Shown here one piece after another: positions 34,984 through 45,871 of a DNA stretch of 64,000 bases. Origin of the DNA: Amyloporia xantha (taxonomy: Eukaryota > Basidiomycota > Agaricomycetes > Polyporales > Adustoporiaceae); assembly GCA_036971615.1 (NCBI GenBank), contig JAYKKR010000006.1:682001-746000 (forward strand), written 5' to 3'. How positions within the stretch are numbered: the first letter of the stretch is position 1; each line of letters begins with the position of its first letter. The position numbers and the translations under genes were made by a program. The notes under the pieces were generated by a model. That model was not told the origin of the DNA. It saw only the letters and a program-made list of their open reading frames with translations, and did not search any database.

Positions 34984-37900
34984 ATGGCCGTGCGCGGATT
35001 CGGTTCACTGAGCTCACCTATTGTCATTTCAGACGACGAAGAAGCTGCCTCCGTTGAGCGGCAGCTTGGAGGCTACGCCGCCGACTGGCATACTTCCAGC
35101 GAGGGTGCGGATCAAAGCGATGACCCTGGGCGACCAAACGATATGTACAGTACGTGTAAATCAGCTGGTCTCATTTACTATCCAGGTGCGATTTTTGACA
35201 GGCCATGGATTGGAACCGATGACCGGCCAGAAACGCAAGTGGAACGACATGGCACAGGTCGCTGGGCTGCCTCACCCTCCCCAATTCGAAAGCAAGACGA
35301 GTCGTAAGAAGAAGCGGAAGAGACAAAGGCTTGCCGCACAATCGCAGGGACTTCCTGCGAATTTCTCGCCAGGGCCTTTACTTGATCACCCCGCTCTGCC
35401 TCACCCTATCGCTTCGTCCTTGCCAGCTTCCCGTCCAGTTCAGCCCCCAGGTCGACCGCATCCTCAGAAGCGGCATGGCTCCATCATCCCACACTCCGAG
35501 ACGGGGGGAACCGTCTCTTTCCCTGAGATCCTGCCCCCCTTTTCGTGGAATACGGGCTCTTCCATCAACGATACTGTACCTCAATCAATGCCACGTATTC
35601 CTTCCTTGCCTCCTTCATTACCCCCCAGGCCTGCGTTTACAAGGCCCCAATTTCCGTCAACTTCTCTGGCGGAGAACATGCACGTACACCGGCTTCCTCA
35701 GCTAGTATCACCCGTGAACACGACTTCCCCTGTAGTACCTCTGCCTCCTTCTGCGCTATCTCCACCTAGATATGTAGACATGGTTCCGACCTCTGCACCG
35801 ATTCTTCAGCCTGCTGCGCAGACGGCCACTGTCAAGAAGCCCATCGGCATGTCACGAGACTTGGACTTGCAAGGCAGACATGGCCTGTATCCTACCGCCT
35901 CCATGCCCGTCGCCGCCCGTACGCTTGTACTTGAATTGCTTCCCAAAGAAATTCCGCAACGTGCCTTTTGTCCAGGCCTGGGCGAAACGTTTTGCGCATT
36001 CGCGGCCGGTATATGTGGAAGTAGACAGTAAGGTAGGCAAAGCACTCATCGAGTTTCCGAGTGTTGCCGTTGCGCAGAACGCGTTCGACAGTCCGCGTTT
36101 GTCGGGAGAAGGGAGGGAGCACATCAGGGCGTGGTGGTTCAGGACGTCGGGTCTTCCTAAGCCATCGGTTACTGATCTGGAGGAGGGTGAGATCGAGGAA
36201 GGTATGGTGCCCGAACCGACAGTCGAAGCTCCGCAGACCAGTAAGAAGAAAGCAAAGCAAAAGCAAAAGCAAAAGACGCCGAAGAAGAAGCGTCAAGAAA
36301 TTGCAGTTCCAAGTGTACCACTTCCCGCCTTATATCAGCCGAAGGAACAAGTTGACGAAGATGCCCTCTTAGCTGAACTATTCAGACCGAGGACACAATC
36401 TGTCAACCAGCAAAGTGCTTATGGCGCGCCATTTGGTGCTCCGCCACGTCCAGCCGCTTCAGGATCACGGTATGCTCCTTCAAGATACCTATCAAACAAC
36501 CCTCTTTCAGCTCCCGCCATTGGAGGTCTACCGGTGGCAGATGGTCAACATTCGCATACTCATTCTTTCTATCCCATACCGCTCCTTTCTCACACTACGC
36601 CTGGTCTGGATGTAGACGAAGAACAGGCCATGGACCTTGAGTCGGATGACGGGGGATATGACCCAGAGTACGAACCTTGGGAGAAGGCGACTGGGATCGT
36701 GGACGGGATGGATTACGCCTTGCGTTCCATTGCTTCTTCGCGATCTAGTCAAGCCGGCGCGGCAGTGGATACATCGGATGAGCGCGTTAAACCCCCGGCA
36801 GACGCGAGAGATATCCTAGAAGTACCACTGGCTGCCGGCAGTGGTGCACCGCCCTCAAGAGCCACAGCGGAAGCCTCTCAGCGGGCGTCGGCATCCGTGA
36901 AGGATCCAGAGACGTCCACGCGGAGGACGATTTCGAGCCAAATTTCTCCCGAGCGCGCAACGAGGCATACACGCGAACTAGAACTGCTTGAGCATGGAGA
37001 GGTTTCGGTTGTCTGTACACAGGAACCTCAACTTGATCAACAAGCTCCGCCTAAACAGCTTACGACCCTCGCTATACCTCCCGAGGAAATGCAGCAATCT
37101 ATTGTAGCCACACCTCCAGCCATATCAAGCCCAGTCGAACGGCTTGTAACAAAAGCGCCATCTAAAGGTCCTGCTGCAGCTCCAGCGTCTTTGGCAGTAC
37201 CTCTTCCCTCGATACCTGATCCTTCACGGCTGCCTACAGTGGTGGCCGTGCCAGTAGTCAGGCCTCCGGTTGATCATCCTGTCAATGGTGGAAATGACGG
37301 TTCAACGAAGCCCGCTGCAGCTGGCAAACGCTCGCTCCTCGAGCGACAGAAGGAACTTGAGGAGCGCATTGCGCGGGTCAAGGAAGAGCTTTCTAGGCGT
37401 GCGGCTGGCAATAGTAATGGAGCCGCGCAATCTCCTGAACCCGTCTCATTGCCGACTCATTCTAGTGTTGGTGTGACGGATGGCCAGAGTCCGTCTGCGA
37501 TGGAAGAATTGCGTCGGTCAGCCCTCAAGAGCAGAAACAAACCCTCCTCCGGAGTCGTTTCTACTGCCATGGTACTAGCGGTATCGGAACCATTGCGTTC
37601 AGATACTGGTAGCACAGCTAGCACCGCAGTAGTGCGCGTCGACAATGCCACAGGCCCTATATCTGCACCCTTCAATACGTCAACTGCTTCTCCTTCCTCG
37701 CCTGAGAGAGTGGCATTTGAGAGTAGTTCTGATACTCCTCTTGCGGATAATAGCGCTACTCCTGCTGTCACATCTACGCCCCCTCCCGATAACAATGCCA
37801 CCAATCTCGACGAATTGGCGATCTCTTTTATTACCGAGTCGATCCAGACTGTCCAGCCCACTCCCCACTCACCTGTACCTCAACCATCAACGAAATCAGT

Positions 37901-38278
37901 ACCGTCACTGGAGAAGATGTTCCTTGCAGCTAAGCAGAAACGGCTGGAGCAGCATATTGCAGAGAGTAAAATCCTCATGTCCAAGCTGAACGCAGCGCGG
38001 ACGAAGGGGGAAAGAGACCAAATTTTAGGTATACTCCGTGAGCGTAGACGGTGAGCTCATATCCGCTCTATTTACCAAGAGTAGGAAGCGTCACTAAGGC
38101 TACGAACAGTGCCATGGAGGAGGACATGAAGCCGGAACAGTCACCACAACCATCGCCCGTCCCATCGCCGGCTCCTCATCAGCCCGTAATGCAGGTGTGG
38201 AAGACAAGGTGGCCGGAGACAGCGAGAGACGCTACAATTTTGATTATTAGTGATGACGAAGACGACGAAGACGATTGA
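34984..38278 (+). CDS. Large protein with terminal SUMO-interaction-like motifs and an RRM-like segment; internal frameshift
   Basis: Not recognised as a named family; about 1,000 residues. Exons 34984-35149, 35202-38050 and 38089-38278. The N-terminus has SPIVISDDEEAA and the C-terminus ATILIISDDEDDEDD, both fitting the hydrophobic-plus-acidic SUMO-interacting pattern. A long Pro/Ser-rich stretch precedes an RRM-like part (TLVLELLP, then KKFRNVPFVQAWAKRF, VYVEVDSKVGKALIEF), then EEGEIEEG, a Lys-rich block and two coiled coils (ERQKELEERIARVKEEL; KQKRLEQHIAESKILM). At 35945-35947 the frame must shift by one extra base within AAA to join LLP to KKF; both frames are open there. The last 38-nt intron is inferred from the acidic C-terminal motif. 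A nuclear RNA- or chromatin-linked role is a guess. Confidence 0.6.
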
Positions 38279-39437
38279 TTTTATTCGCTTGGAATATGGG
38301 TACGTGTCTCGCTTCACAATTGATATCACAGGTGTTATGGAGAAGGACGGCTTGATATATGGATGCATTGGATGTTGGACGCGCAGCGCGACCGGGAGTA
38401 CACTATATTTTTACGCTTTGAATACCTAATTCAGCATTCTTCTCTTCAGGGCGCAGCATCCTGCTTCGCCTTTACCAGTTGTAAGGTGAGTCGTACATCT
38501 ATTTATTCAGGGTTGTCTCATGTCTTTCTTGCAGGCTTTCGCAACTGTTTGCACAGACTTCGGATCAAAGTTACAATTTAGGATCGGTTACGTTACTGTC
38601 TTGATGCTCCGGAACCAGGACGTCTCGAACCTTGCTCGCTGCTGCTTCGCTGCGGATCTCTCCTCACAGAGAGAGACCGGTGGGCCTGCGTGTCTTGGAA
38701 GGTCATCGCTTGACGCGCTGCAGTCTACGTGTCGCGCGACAGCGAACTTCCGGTACTGTACCTGAACTTGCTTTCTTGTGCTTTTTGTATCACTTTGCTC
38801 TCGCCAATGCTATCGTGTTCTCTGAGTACAACTCATCAATGAGATAAGTTCTGGCTCCCTTAAGTGGTCGGACGTGATGTTGCCGTGAACCAGATGATCA
38901 ACTCTCCTTAATTCGGTATCACTTCGGAGAAAGGTCGATCGCTCAATGACGCTTCTGCAGTAATGCAGGTCCGAAGCAGATCATGAGACACAATCTGTAG
39001 CGGACCTTCGAGGGGCATCCTGTATTATGTCGTACCGGTAACACCGGATGGTTTCCACCTGTCCATGCGGCTACTCACTGAGTTGAGAATCTGATAGAGT
39101 GCTCTTCACAGGCTCGAAGCTTCACGTATGTTCAGACTGGATCAGTGCACTTTCCAGAAGTGCAAATCCATTGTGCTAGATTCGATCGATATCGTACACA
39201 TGGAGCTCAATGGGGGTATCCCCTGATCTGACGCAGAGATAGTGGCAGGAACCATTTCTGACAGTGAATAACTTGAAAACCCCGTAATTGCAATCGCTCC
39301 CTTACTCATCCCAGCGGTTCGGCTTGCCGTGTCCCGTTGAGCGCACACGCTTTTATAGCCCAAATATTCTCGTCGCAGGAACATCGTCAATTTCCCCCTG
39401 CTCCTACGTCTCCTAACCCACCGTACAACAGATAACC
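38279..39437. other. Intergenic region upstream of the aldo-keto reductase
   Basis: About 1.16 kb without a recognisable gene or repeat. The last 90 bp hold the aldo-keto reductase TATA box. Confidence 0.45.
39352..39357 (+). promoter_or_regulatory. TATA box, aldo-keto reductase
   Basis: TTTATA in CGCTTTTATAGCCC, about 82 bp upstream of the start codon at 39438. Confidence 0.5.
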
Positions 39438-40646
39438 ATGCCCGCCTCGCAATACGTGAAGCTCAACACCGGCGCACTGATGCCCACCCTGGGTCTCGGT
39501 AAGGCACCACGCATAATGGATATTGGAACTGCAGCCGCATCTGACCTTCATTTATTCGCTGTCAGGGACCTGGAAATCTGCACCAGGCGCTGTTGAAAAG
39601 GCGGTCGAGGTAGCCCTGAAGAATGGCTACAGACACATTGACACTGCAGCCGCCTACGGTGTGTGCACAACAGGCTGGCTTTTCCGAATGTAGTGCTCAT
39701 CGTCTCCGTGCGAATGCCAGCTAACGAGAAAGAGGTCGGTGTTGGTATCAAGAACTCTGGCGTCCCTCGTGAAGAGATCTTTTTGACCACCAAACTGGCC
39801 AACACCGCCCAGCGGGAGCCCGAGGCAGCTCTCTTTAAATCGCTTGAACTGCTTGACACACCATACCTTGACCTTTGTGCGTTAATTCTGCCGCCGTCTC
39901 GGGCCCAGCTCATCTATTTGATGCACTTGAAGGGCTCATGCACTGGCCTTGCCCGATGACTCAGGCCGGAAAGCCCGACCGGGATATCTCTTTCAAAGAC
40001 ACCTGGAAGAAAATGGAGGAGGTCTACCAAGCACATCCCGACAAGGTCAAGGCTATCGGTGTCTCCAACTTCTCAGTGAAGTACATGGAGGAGCTGCTCC
40101 AGGAGGCAACCATCATTCCAGCTGTAAACCAGATCGAGAGCCACCCGTACGTGCTCATTGTCTATTCCCCTGGGCATGAAAAGCCCTGGACGAACAGAGC
40201 TGACCATTATTGCTTTCAGGACCCTCAAGCAAGAAGACATTGCCTCGTTCTGCGTATCGAAAGGGATCTCGCTAACTGCGTACTCACCTCTTGGCTCGGA
40301 TAACGCGCCGCTTGCATCTAACCCGACCGTTATCGAAATCGCGAAGGCACACGGCGTGAGCGGAACAACCATCCTCATTTCCTTCCACGCCAACCGGCCA
40401 GGCTTCACTGGTTCGTCTTTATTCACCGTTTGTGGACCTTCTTGCTGGTAGCTGAACGCCGGCATTATTGCAGTCATCCCGAAGTCTGTCACTCCGGAGC
40501 GCATCGTATCAAACAACAAGGTCATCGACCTGACGCCGGAGGAGCTGCAGAAGTTGTACGACGTCGAGAAGGCGGGCACATCGCGCGTTTGCAAACCTTA
40601 CTGGACCGGATATGGCGCTATTGGCTTCCCAGACTGTCAGGACTGA
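39438..40646 (+). CDS. Aldo-keto reductase (AKR superfamily)
   Basis: NAD(P)H-dependent carbonyl reductase, cytosolic. Exons 39438-39498, 39566-39658, 39721-39876, 39933-40150, 40230-40410, 40474-40646 give 293 residues, slightly short for an AKR. Catalytic tetrad regions are present: [11 protein letters not shown] (Asp, Tyr), LTTKL (Lys) and LMHWPCP (His). [27 protein letters not shown] and [11 protein letters not shown] (cofactor site) follow in order. At the ESHPY join the best acceptor (TTTCAG at about 40219) breaks the frame; the acceptor CCTCAAG ten bases on keeps it but drops two usual residues. A 4-base CAAG duplication just there could mean the gene is slightly damaged. The neighbouring metabolic genes are decayed, so function is plausible but not certain. 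Confidence 0.75.
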
Positions 40647-40763
40647 CTAGCTGCGAAACTTTGATTGCCAAGACGTAAAGTCGAAATTTACGCACACATC
40701 GGTGGAAACTATAGGAAGAGAAGTTATGAGAGTTATATAATGTAGTGTAACCTTTGAGCCAAT

Positions 40764-40887
40764 AGCGCGCACACAACGTTAAATGTCTGCGAGTACATCT
40801 GAAAGTACGAAGTACGATGGAACTAGTCTTCAGGACCGCTCCCCGCCAAGAAGCGGAGTACAACAGACGACTAGCTCGAGATGAGGG
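40764..40887 (+). repeat. Dispersed repeat, copy 1
   Basis: Matches 47639-47738 in the same orientation: a block GAGTACATCTGAAAG, a diverged middle, then an identical 32-base block starting GGAGTACAACAGACGACTAG. It lies about 120 bp after the aldo-keto reductase stop. No coding function seen. Confidence 0.75.
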
Positions 40888-41261
40888 ACAGCACGAGGGA
40901 GTGCTGGCCGGCTGCCCTAGCTCAAGTCGCCTCCTTGGCAATCTCTAGTAGTAAGTAGAACTTCGCATTTAGACACATTATTCGAACGTCTTCAATTAAA
41001 CGAACGTCCTACTCAGCACTTACTCGCGTATCTACTCTTCCAACAGCAGCGGTGAATACTGTCAGCGAGGAAGCTTCTGACAATGTTCGAGATCACACCT
41101 GGCTCATATTCTATACGACATCTAGGGACTTCTTTCTTGGGCTGTTCCCACTTCCTGTGACGACCTTTGATCATGCTCGGAAGGTCAACGGGCCATGATT
41201 ACCACAGGAAACTTGAATGTCCAAGTTTCCCCTGAGCACTTATCGTTAGGACAAGACATAC

Positions 41262-41890
41262 TCGCGAGTGATCTTTAGTACCCCAGAAACAATCGAGCCG
41301 TTCAAGCAGCTGGCAGACAGCTGCAGTATTCATGGCGTCGATCAGCTTGTCCCTGAAGCTAGCGTCGACGCTCGCAAGACACTTGCCATCATGCAAGTGT
41401 CCCATGCTGGACGCCAGTCTGTCAACATACTCCCGGGCGGGCGCAAGTTCTTTGTCCCACTCCTCGCACCCAGCGCTGTCGTGGTCGGCTCCAGTGCAAT
41501 GAACGGATTTACTGGGGCATTTTCTTATGCCTTCTATGGGCTGCTCTTTCTCTGCAGACATAGAAACAGTCGTAGATGCGTTCGTGCGAGCTGCTCTCCT
41601 CGCTGCGCACAACGGCTTCGATGGTGTGCTGCTGCACGCCTCCCCTCACGTTGGTATCTGTTAGACCATTGGGCGCAGTAAATTCCACTCCCTGCGAAGA
41701 GACGTTAAAATCTATAGGCTGATCATCTCTTGTTTCGGTTTCGAAGGGACATACAAGCCAATTCTCAAGGAAGTCGAGCGGATATTAGCAGAGGCGGGTT
41801 TGGATGAGGACGAGATGAGGCAGGGCTGCCGCAGGCGCTGGGGGTCCCACGGGACAAAGTCGAAATCGGCGTTGACATATCGACATGATG
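41262..41890 (+). pseudogene. Old-Yellow-Enzyme-family (NADH:flavin oxidoreductase) remnant
   Basis: Fragment of an FMN-dependent ene-reductase-like gene. Frame one reads LADSCSIHGVDQ, LAIMQVSHAGRQSVN (the family's QLxHAGRQ motif) and LAPSAVVVGSS; the frame is then broken near 41555 and continues as IETVVDAFVRAALLAAHNGFD and GVLLHASPH (family: GFDGVEIHxAHGYLL). The gene does not go on to the rest of the barrel. Further along, 41735-41886 has frames reading EGTYKPILKEVERILAEAG and LGVPRDKVEIGVDIST, which may be the tail of another broken gene. No intact start or full-length frame exists. Confidence 0.65.
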
Positions 41891-42359
41891 ACGGCGCGCC
41901 CTGTCCGCGTCGTCGAAACTTCTGTATATAAGCGGAGAATAATAGTACAAGAGAATCATACTAAATACATTCAGATCGTTGGGTATTTCGTACTACAATA
42001 GCTACACATATATGTAATCGTCCGATTGACACCACATCGCATCGTACCCTAGTGAGCGCTGTGCCACAGGCCACGGGGCCAGGACAGGTGGAGAGGAATT
42101 CGTGCTCGCGGACCGTGCGTTGACGATTGACGCGGGGGTAGAGCTACACTGTATGCCGCGGTGTGCGTACCCTCGATAACGGTTCAGTAGAGAGATGGGC
42201 ACGAGTAGGGAATGGAGGATGCAATGAAGTGCAAAGAGACTGGAAAGCGGAAGCTTGTGATGGCCCGTGGTCATTATTTGCACCCTTAAGAGAAATCTCC
42301 ATTCGCAACATCGGTCCTGTATATCGTGAGGTTCAAGGTCATCAGTCAAATCAACGCAG

Positions 42360-43651
42360 CTACAGCAGAAGACAAACGCGCCTCATGATACCTCTTTTGG
42401 TCAAAGTAGGCATCTGTGATCGCACTAACTGTTTCCATAGATTCCTGACTTTATTTCCAGGTACCTCCTGGAGATGGAGAACGCAGGAAAACTGTCGCAG
42501 GTTGTCAAATCCAGGTAGGATAAACATCTGGTCAAGTTGAGAGCAAAAGCCGCGGCACAGCCTTGTCAGGATTGGTTTGATCCCCTCATAGTCTGTCGCC
42601 CTCAGAGCTGAAGGGCTCAAAGCAAATACTACTTTGAATGTGCAACTACTATTGAACCTGAGCCGAGAGACGAACTGAACAATCCAGCCAGTGTCTGAAT
42701 CCACATTGTTGATATTGAGGGTGAGGTGAAAGTATTTGAGCTGTGTATTGTTGGAGATATCAATGGGATACTCTGGAAACATCAATGAGTCAGCTCTTAG
42801 GATTGAGCAAGTAGTCATAGTGGCTCACCGCCAGGGACCAAATTCAAGTACAAACTTTCAAGCGGAGCGCCGGCAGTCCAGATGAAACGCTGCAGGTTTC
42901 CAGAAGCAAAGTGTGTGGGTCTCAAAGGTAGAGACACAGACGCCGTGAAGAGCCTATGTATGCCCATGCCCAAGATGATCACACTGGAAGAGATATCCAT
43001 AGACAGGAAGAAGCCTGTGATGTCGTCGCCAGAAATACTGTCCAAGCCGGAGAGGGTGACCTCTGAGAGCCTCCGAGAACCAGCGCGTCGTGAAAATGCA
43101 GCGCGATTGAAATGATGCGTCACGAAGCGTACCCCGCTGCATTCGAGCCTCTCCAGGGCGGGGAGGGCGCAGACCAACCGGCCGAATGTGGCAATCGAAG
43201 GGAACGTGACGTCATGAAGTTTGAGTTTCGTGATCCCGGTGAAGGTGGACAGGTTGCGGAAGAGGTCCGGCCCGGGCGGCATGTCCCCCGCTCGCCATTC
43301 TGCACGGTCGATGCGAAGACAGTCCGTCTTTGTCCACCTTCCGCCTAGCATCACTGCAAATGTGCCCAGGTGCGGAACCGGTCCCCTCTCGTCATCAAGC
43401 TTGCTGCCCCTGACGCGTACTGTCAGTGGTCCTCTCCAACTGCTTTTCATCATTCCTATCCGTGCCACCTGCTCCCGATCCGAAAAGGTTGCTTCCTCTC
43501 GTCTGTATTCTGGGGGCACGTACTTGCTACCTCTCTCGTACCATCCGCGTCCAGAGTAGGACTTGCGGTAGGCTAGCAGCGCATCCAGGTCATATCGTAA
43601 GTAGGAAACGATGTGGTCCCAAAGTTCAGGGGGAAGAAATCGAGGCGTAGA
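42360..43651 (-). CDS. F-box-like hypothetical protein, 5' end not resolved
   Basis: Not recognised beyond an F-box-like start, PRFLPPELWDHIVSYLRYDL, followed by a leucine-rich body (LFRNLSTFTGITKLKLHDVTF, ALPALERLECSGV, LSEVTLSGL), as in Agaricomycete F-box/LRR-like proteins. Two exons are clear: 43651-42829 and 42772-42360, joined as VPG-EYPID. The frame opens with TTG at 43669 and a good acceptor (TTGTGCAG) lies just before TCTACG at 43651, so the start codon must be in an upstream exon beyond or inside the purine tract; I could not find one that keeps phase. At least 411 residues are encoded. A ubiquitin-ligase adaptor role is by family resemblance only. Confidence 0.6.
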
Positions 43652-43711
43652 CTGCACAACAAATTCCAAATTACGGTGAGCTGGATCTGATAGCTATAGC
43701 TGAATCGACCT

Positions 43712-44012
43712 GCCTCCCTTGCCTCCCTTTCTCCCCTTTCCTCCCTTGCCTCCCTTGCCTCCCTTGCCTCCGCCTTCCTTGCCTCCCTTGCCTCCGCCTC
43801 CCTTGCCTCCCTTGCCTCCCTTGCCTCCGCCTCCCTTGCCTCCCTTGCCTCCGCCTTCCTTGCCTCCCTTGCCTCCCTTACCTCCGTTGCCTCACTTGCC
43901 TCCGTTGCCTCACTTCTCTTCCTTCTCTTCTTTACTTCCCTTCTCTTCTTTGCCTCCCTTCTCCTCCTTGCATTCCTTGACCCCATTGCCTTCCTCGCCT
44001 GATCCTTTCTTT
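43712..44012. repeat. Homopyrimidine/homopurine tandem tract (about 300 bp)
   Basis: Nearly pure C/T on the plus strand, built from 9-base units such as CTTGCCTCC alternating with 6-base CGCCTC/CGCCTT steps, then drifting to CTTCTCTT. The minus-strand frame would read repeated Glu-Ala-Arg. Its regularity suggests slippage or unequal exchange; whether it is translated is doubtful. Confidence 0.85.
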
Positions 44013-44495
44013 TTTCCTCTTTAGAACCGCCCTTATCCCGTTAAGAAAGTTGTAGATGTGGTCGTTGTCGCTGTTATGGTCAAGCTCACCGCCCTTGTCC
44101 TCTTTCTGTTGTTGCCGTTTCACAGGTTCGTGGACTCGTACCGTGATCTCGTCGGTGTTAAATGGAATAGCCTCGATCTGTGAGTCTGTGTTCTGCTCTC
44201 GTGTGTGCAGATCTAACGGATTGCTGATTGTCGCGCTGTCCCGTCGAACGCTCTCCGACAGATTTGAACTAGAGGCTTGAGGCTCGTGCGGTTTCAGAGG
44301 CGTAGGGCAGAGCTGGATACGGTAGTGGACGAAGACAGCGACTGGAGGTACCAAGAGGACAGGTGTACCACGCAAACCTTCCCTACGGTACGAAGAGAGT
44401 ATTTCGGATAGTTGACACTGCAGCTCCGTGCAACGGTACATATATAGCTTACCCTTCAGGGACCACAGCCTCATGGCAGTGGTCTCCAGACGCAT
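44013..44495 (-). CDS. Hypothetical protein, low support
   Basis: An ATG-started minus-strand frame begins MRLETTAMRLWSLKGKLYMYR, has a hydrophobic stretch (GTPVLLVPPVAVFVHYRI) and then a charged, Gln/Asp-rich part, running without introns into the purine tract where it stops at 43932. No family recognised. It could be a real small gene whose 3' part is overrun by the repeat, or the upstream part of the F-box-like gene, or chance. Confidence 0.3.
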
Positions 44496-45871
44496 GTTCT
44501 GCCTAACGCGTGTGAATGTACGGTTTGCACTAAACTTCTTTCATTTCTTACCTCCTTCTATTGCAAACTTATTGCTTCTTCCAACGGATCGCCAGAAAGT
44601 CTTCTGACTCGCGAATGCGGCCGCCAATGTCTTGCTCTTTCTACAGGCTCCCATGTCAACATCGCGAGTATCAAACACGACTTGAGCGCTCTCGATAAGA
44701 GGTATGTCCCGCGCTAAATTAAACCGATAGTACAGCCCTGAAGAGAATGTCAAATACCCATATTGTGTGTACAGTGACGGGACGCACCGCCTGATCCCAA
44801 ATGCACGCAGAATACAAAATGGTACTGATGAAAGCGGTTTCTATTTCCTCGTTATGTTGCCTAGAGGCGCTTGGAGACCCTCTTATCATATCTGCAGAAT
44901 GAGCGCACCAATAACGTTCAGGTCGGATGCAATTCCGGAATGCCGTGTATCCATTCATCCATCTCGTTCTTTTGCCGCTCAAGTGTCATCGTCACGGATG
45001 AGAAGACCGCAACAGGACTTTGACAGAGCACCCAATCCCCCAATCTCGTGGTACATTCTATGAGCTTGTCTCGACGTCCGCATTGACTCTCGGTGCGTCA
45101 GCTGTTAAGCAGTTGTTACGCACGGTTGCTGATCGGTATCGCGTACTACTAGTTATGTCGATTGAGCGTCCGACGGTAATCGGCATAGCTTCAACGTAAG
45201 TTTCGCAATATTAACGTGCACATTGACGGCATGCAGCGCTATCGGACATACACAAGAAGCATCAGCTCATATGACCTCATGATACTTGAATTCCGTTTCC
45301 TGCGAATCACTGAGAGGAGCTGGGAAGCTCTCCTACTCTCTCATGCAATGACAGGTACAATCTACGTGCCTGCTAGTACCAAATCACGTAGCGTCTTGCA
45401 CAGTTCCGGATTGTCCAGCCCAATTGACAAGCATCGCTTTATGAGGACTCCGCGCTGTGGAACACCGCTTCGGCGAAGCGTCACCATTTTGGAGCGCGCG
45501 AAGCGTCTCTGCTGCTTCGTCCGCACACGATGTTTCCGCAGAATCCGTATTGTAATCCGGGACATGCGCTCCGTCATGTCCGCTTTGCCAGCCACAATGA
45601 TATGTCATAAATTGAACAACTGTTTCATTGTTTGTACTCACAATACTGTATGCTCGTTCACGGCGCCAGGCGTATCCAGCTTGCTCTTTGGTTATCGAAG
45701 CTATTCCCCGTTGAAATTTCCGGTATATTTTGTTTGATTTTTGCTTGTTTCATATGTTTGCTGCCGCAGTCTAATTTCCATCACAAATGAAATGTATCAC
45801 AGAGGCGGTATAGTAGAGTTAAGTCAACAGCAGCTGTGAGGATGTATGCATCGTGACTAGCTAAGTGGCGC
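44496..45871. other. Region without a recognised gene
   Basis: About 1.4 kb. Several 70-170-residue frames exist on both strands, none with family features. Given the truncated polyketide synthase immediately downstream, part of it may be more deeply decayed synthase sequence, but I could not show this. Confidence 0.35.

Noticed and set aside
35892..36296. Leucine-rich minus-strand ORF
   Set aside because: It is antisense to the Lys/Glu-rich part of the plus-strand gene, where such shadows are expected.
40195..40235. Acceptor TTTCAG for exon 5 of the aldo-keto reductase
   Set aside because: It has the best consensus but shifts the frame; the acceptor ten bases downstream keeps the conserved EDIASFC and AYSPLGS sequence in frame.
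43573..43986. Minus-strand protein of repeated Glu-Ala-Arg units as a real gene
   Set aside because: The pattern follows directly from the 9-base purine repeat; no flanking conserved sequence, and it does not join in phase to the F-box-like gene.
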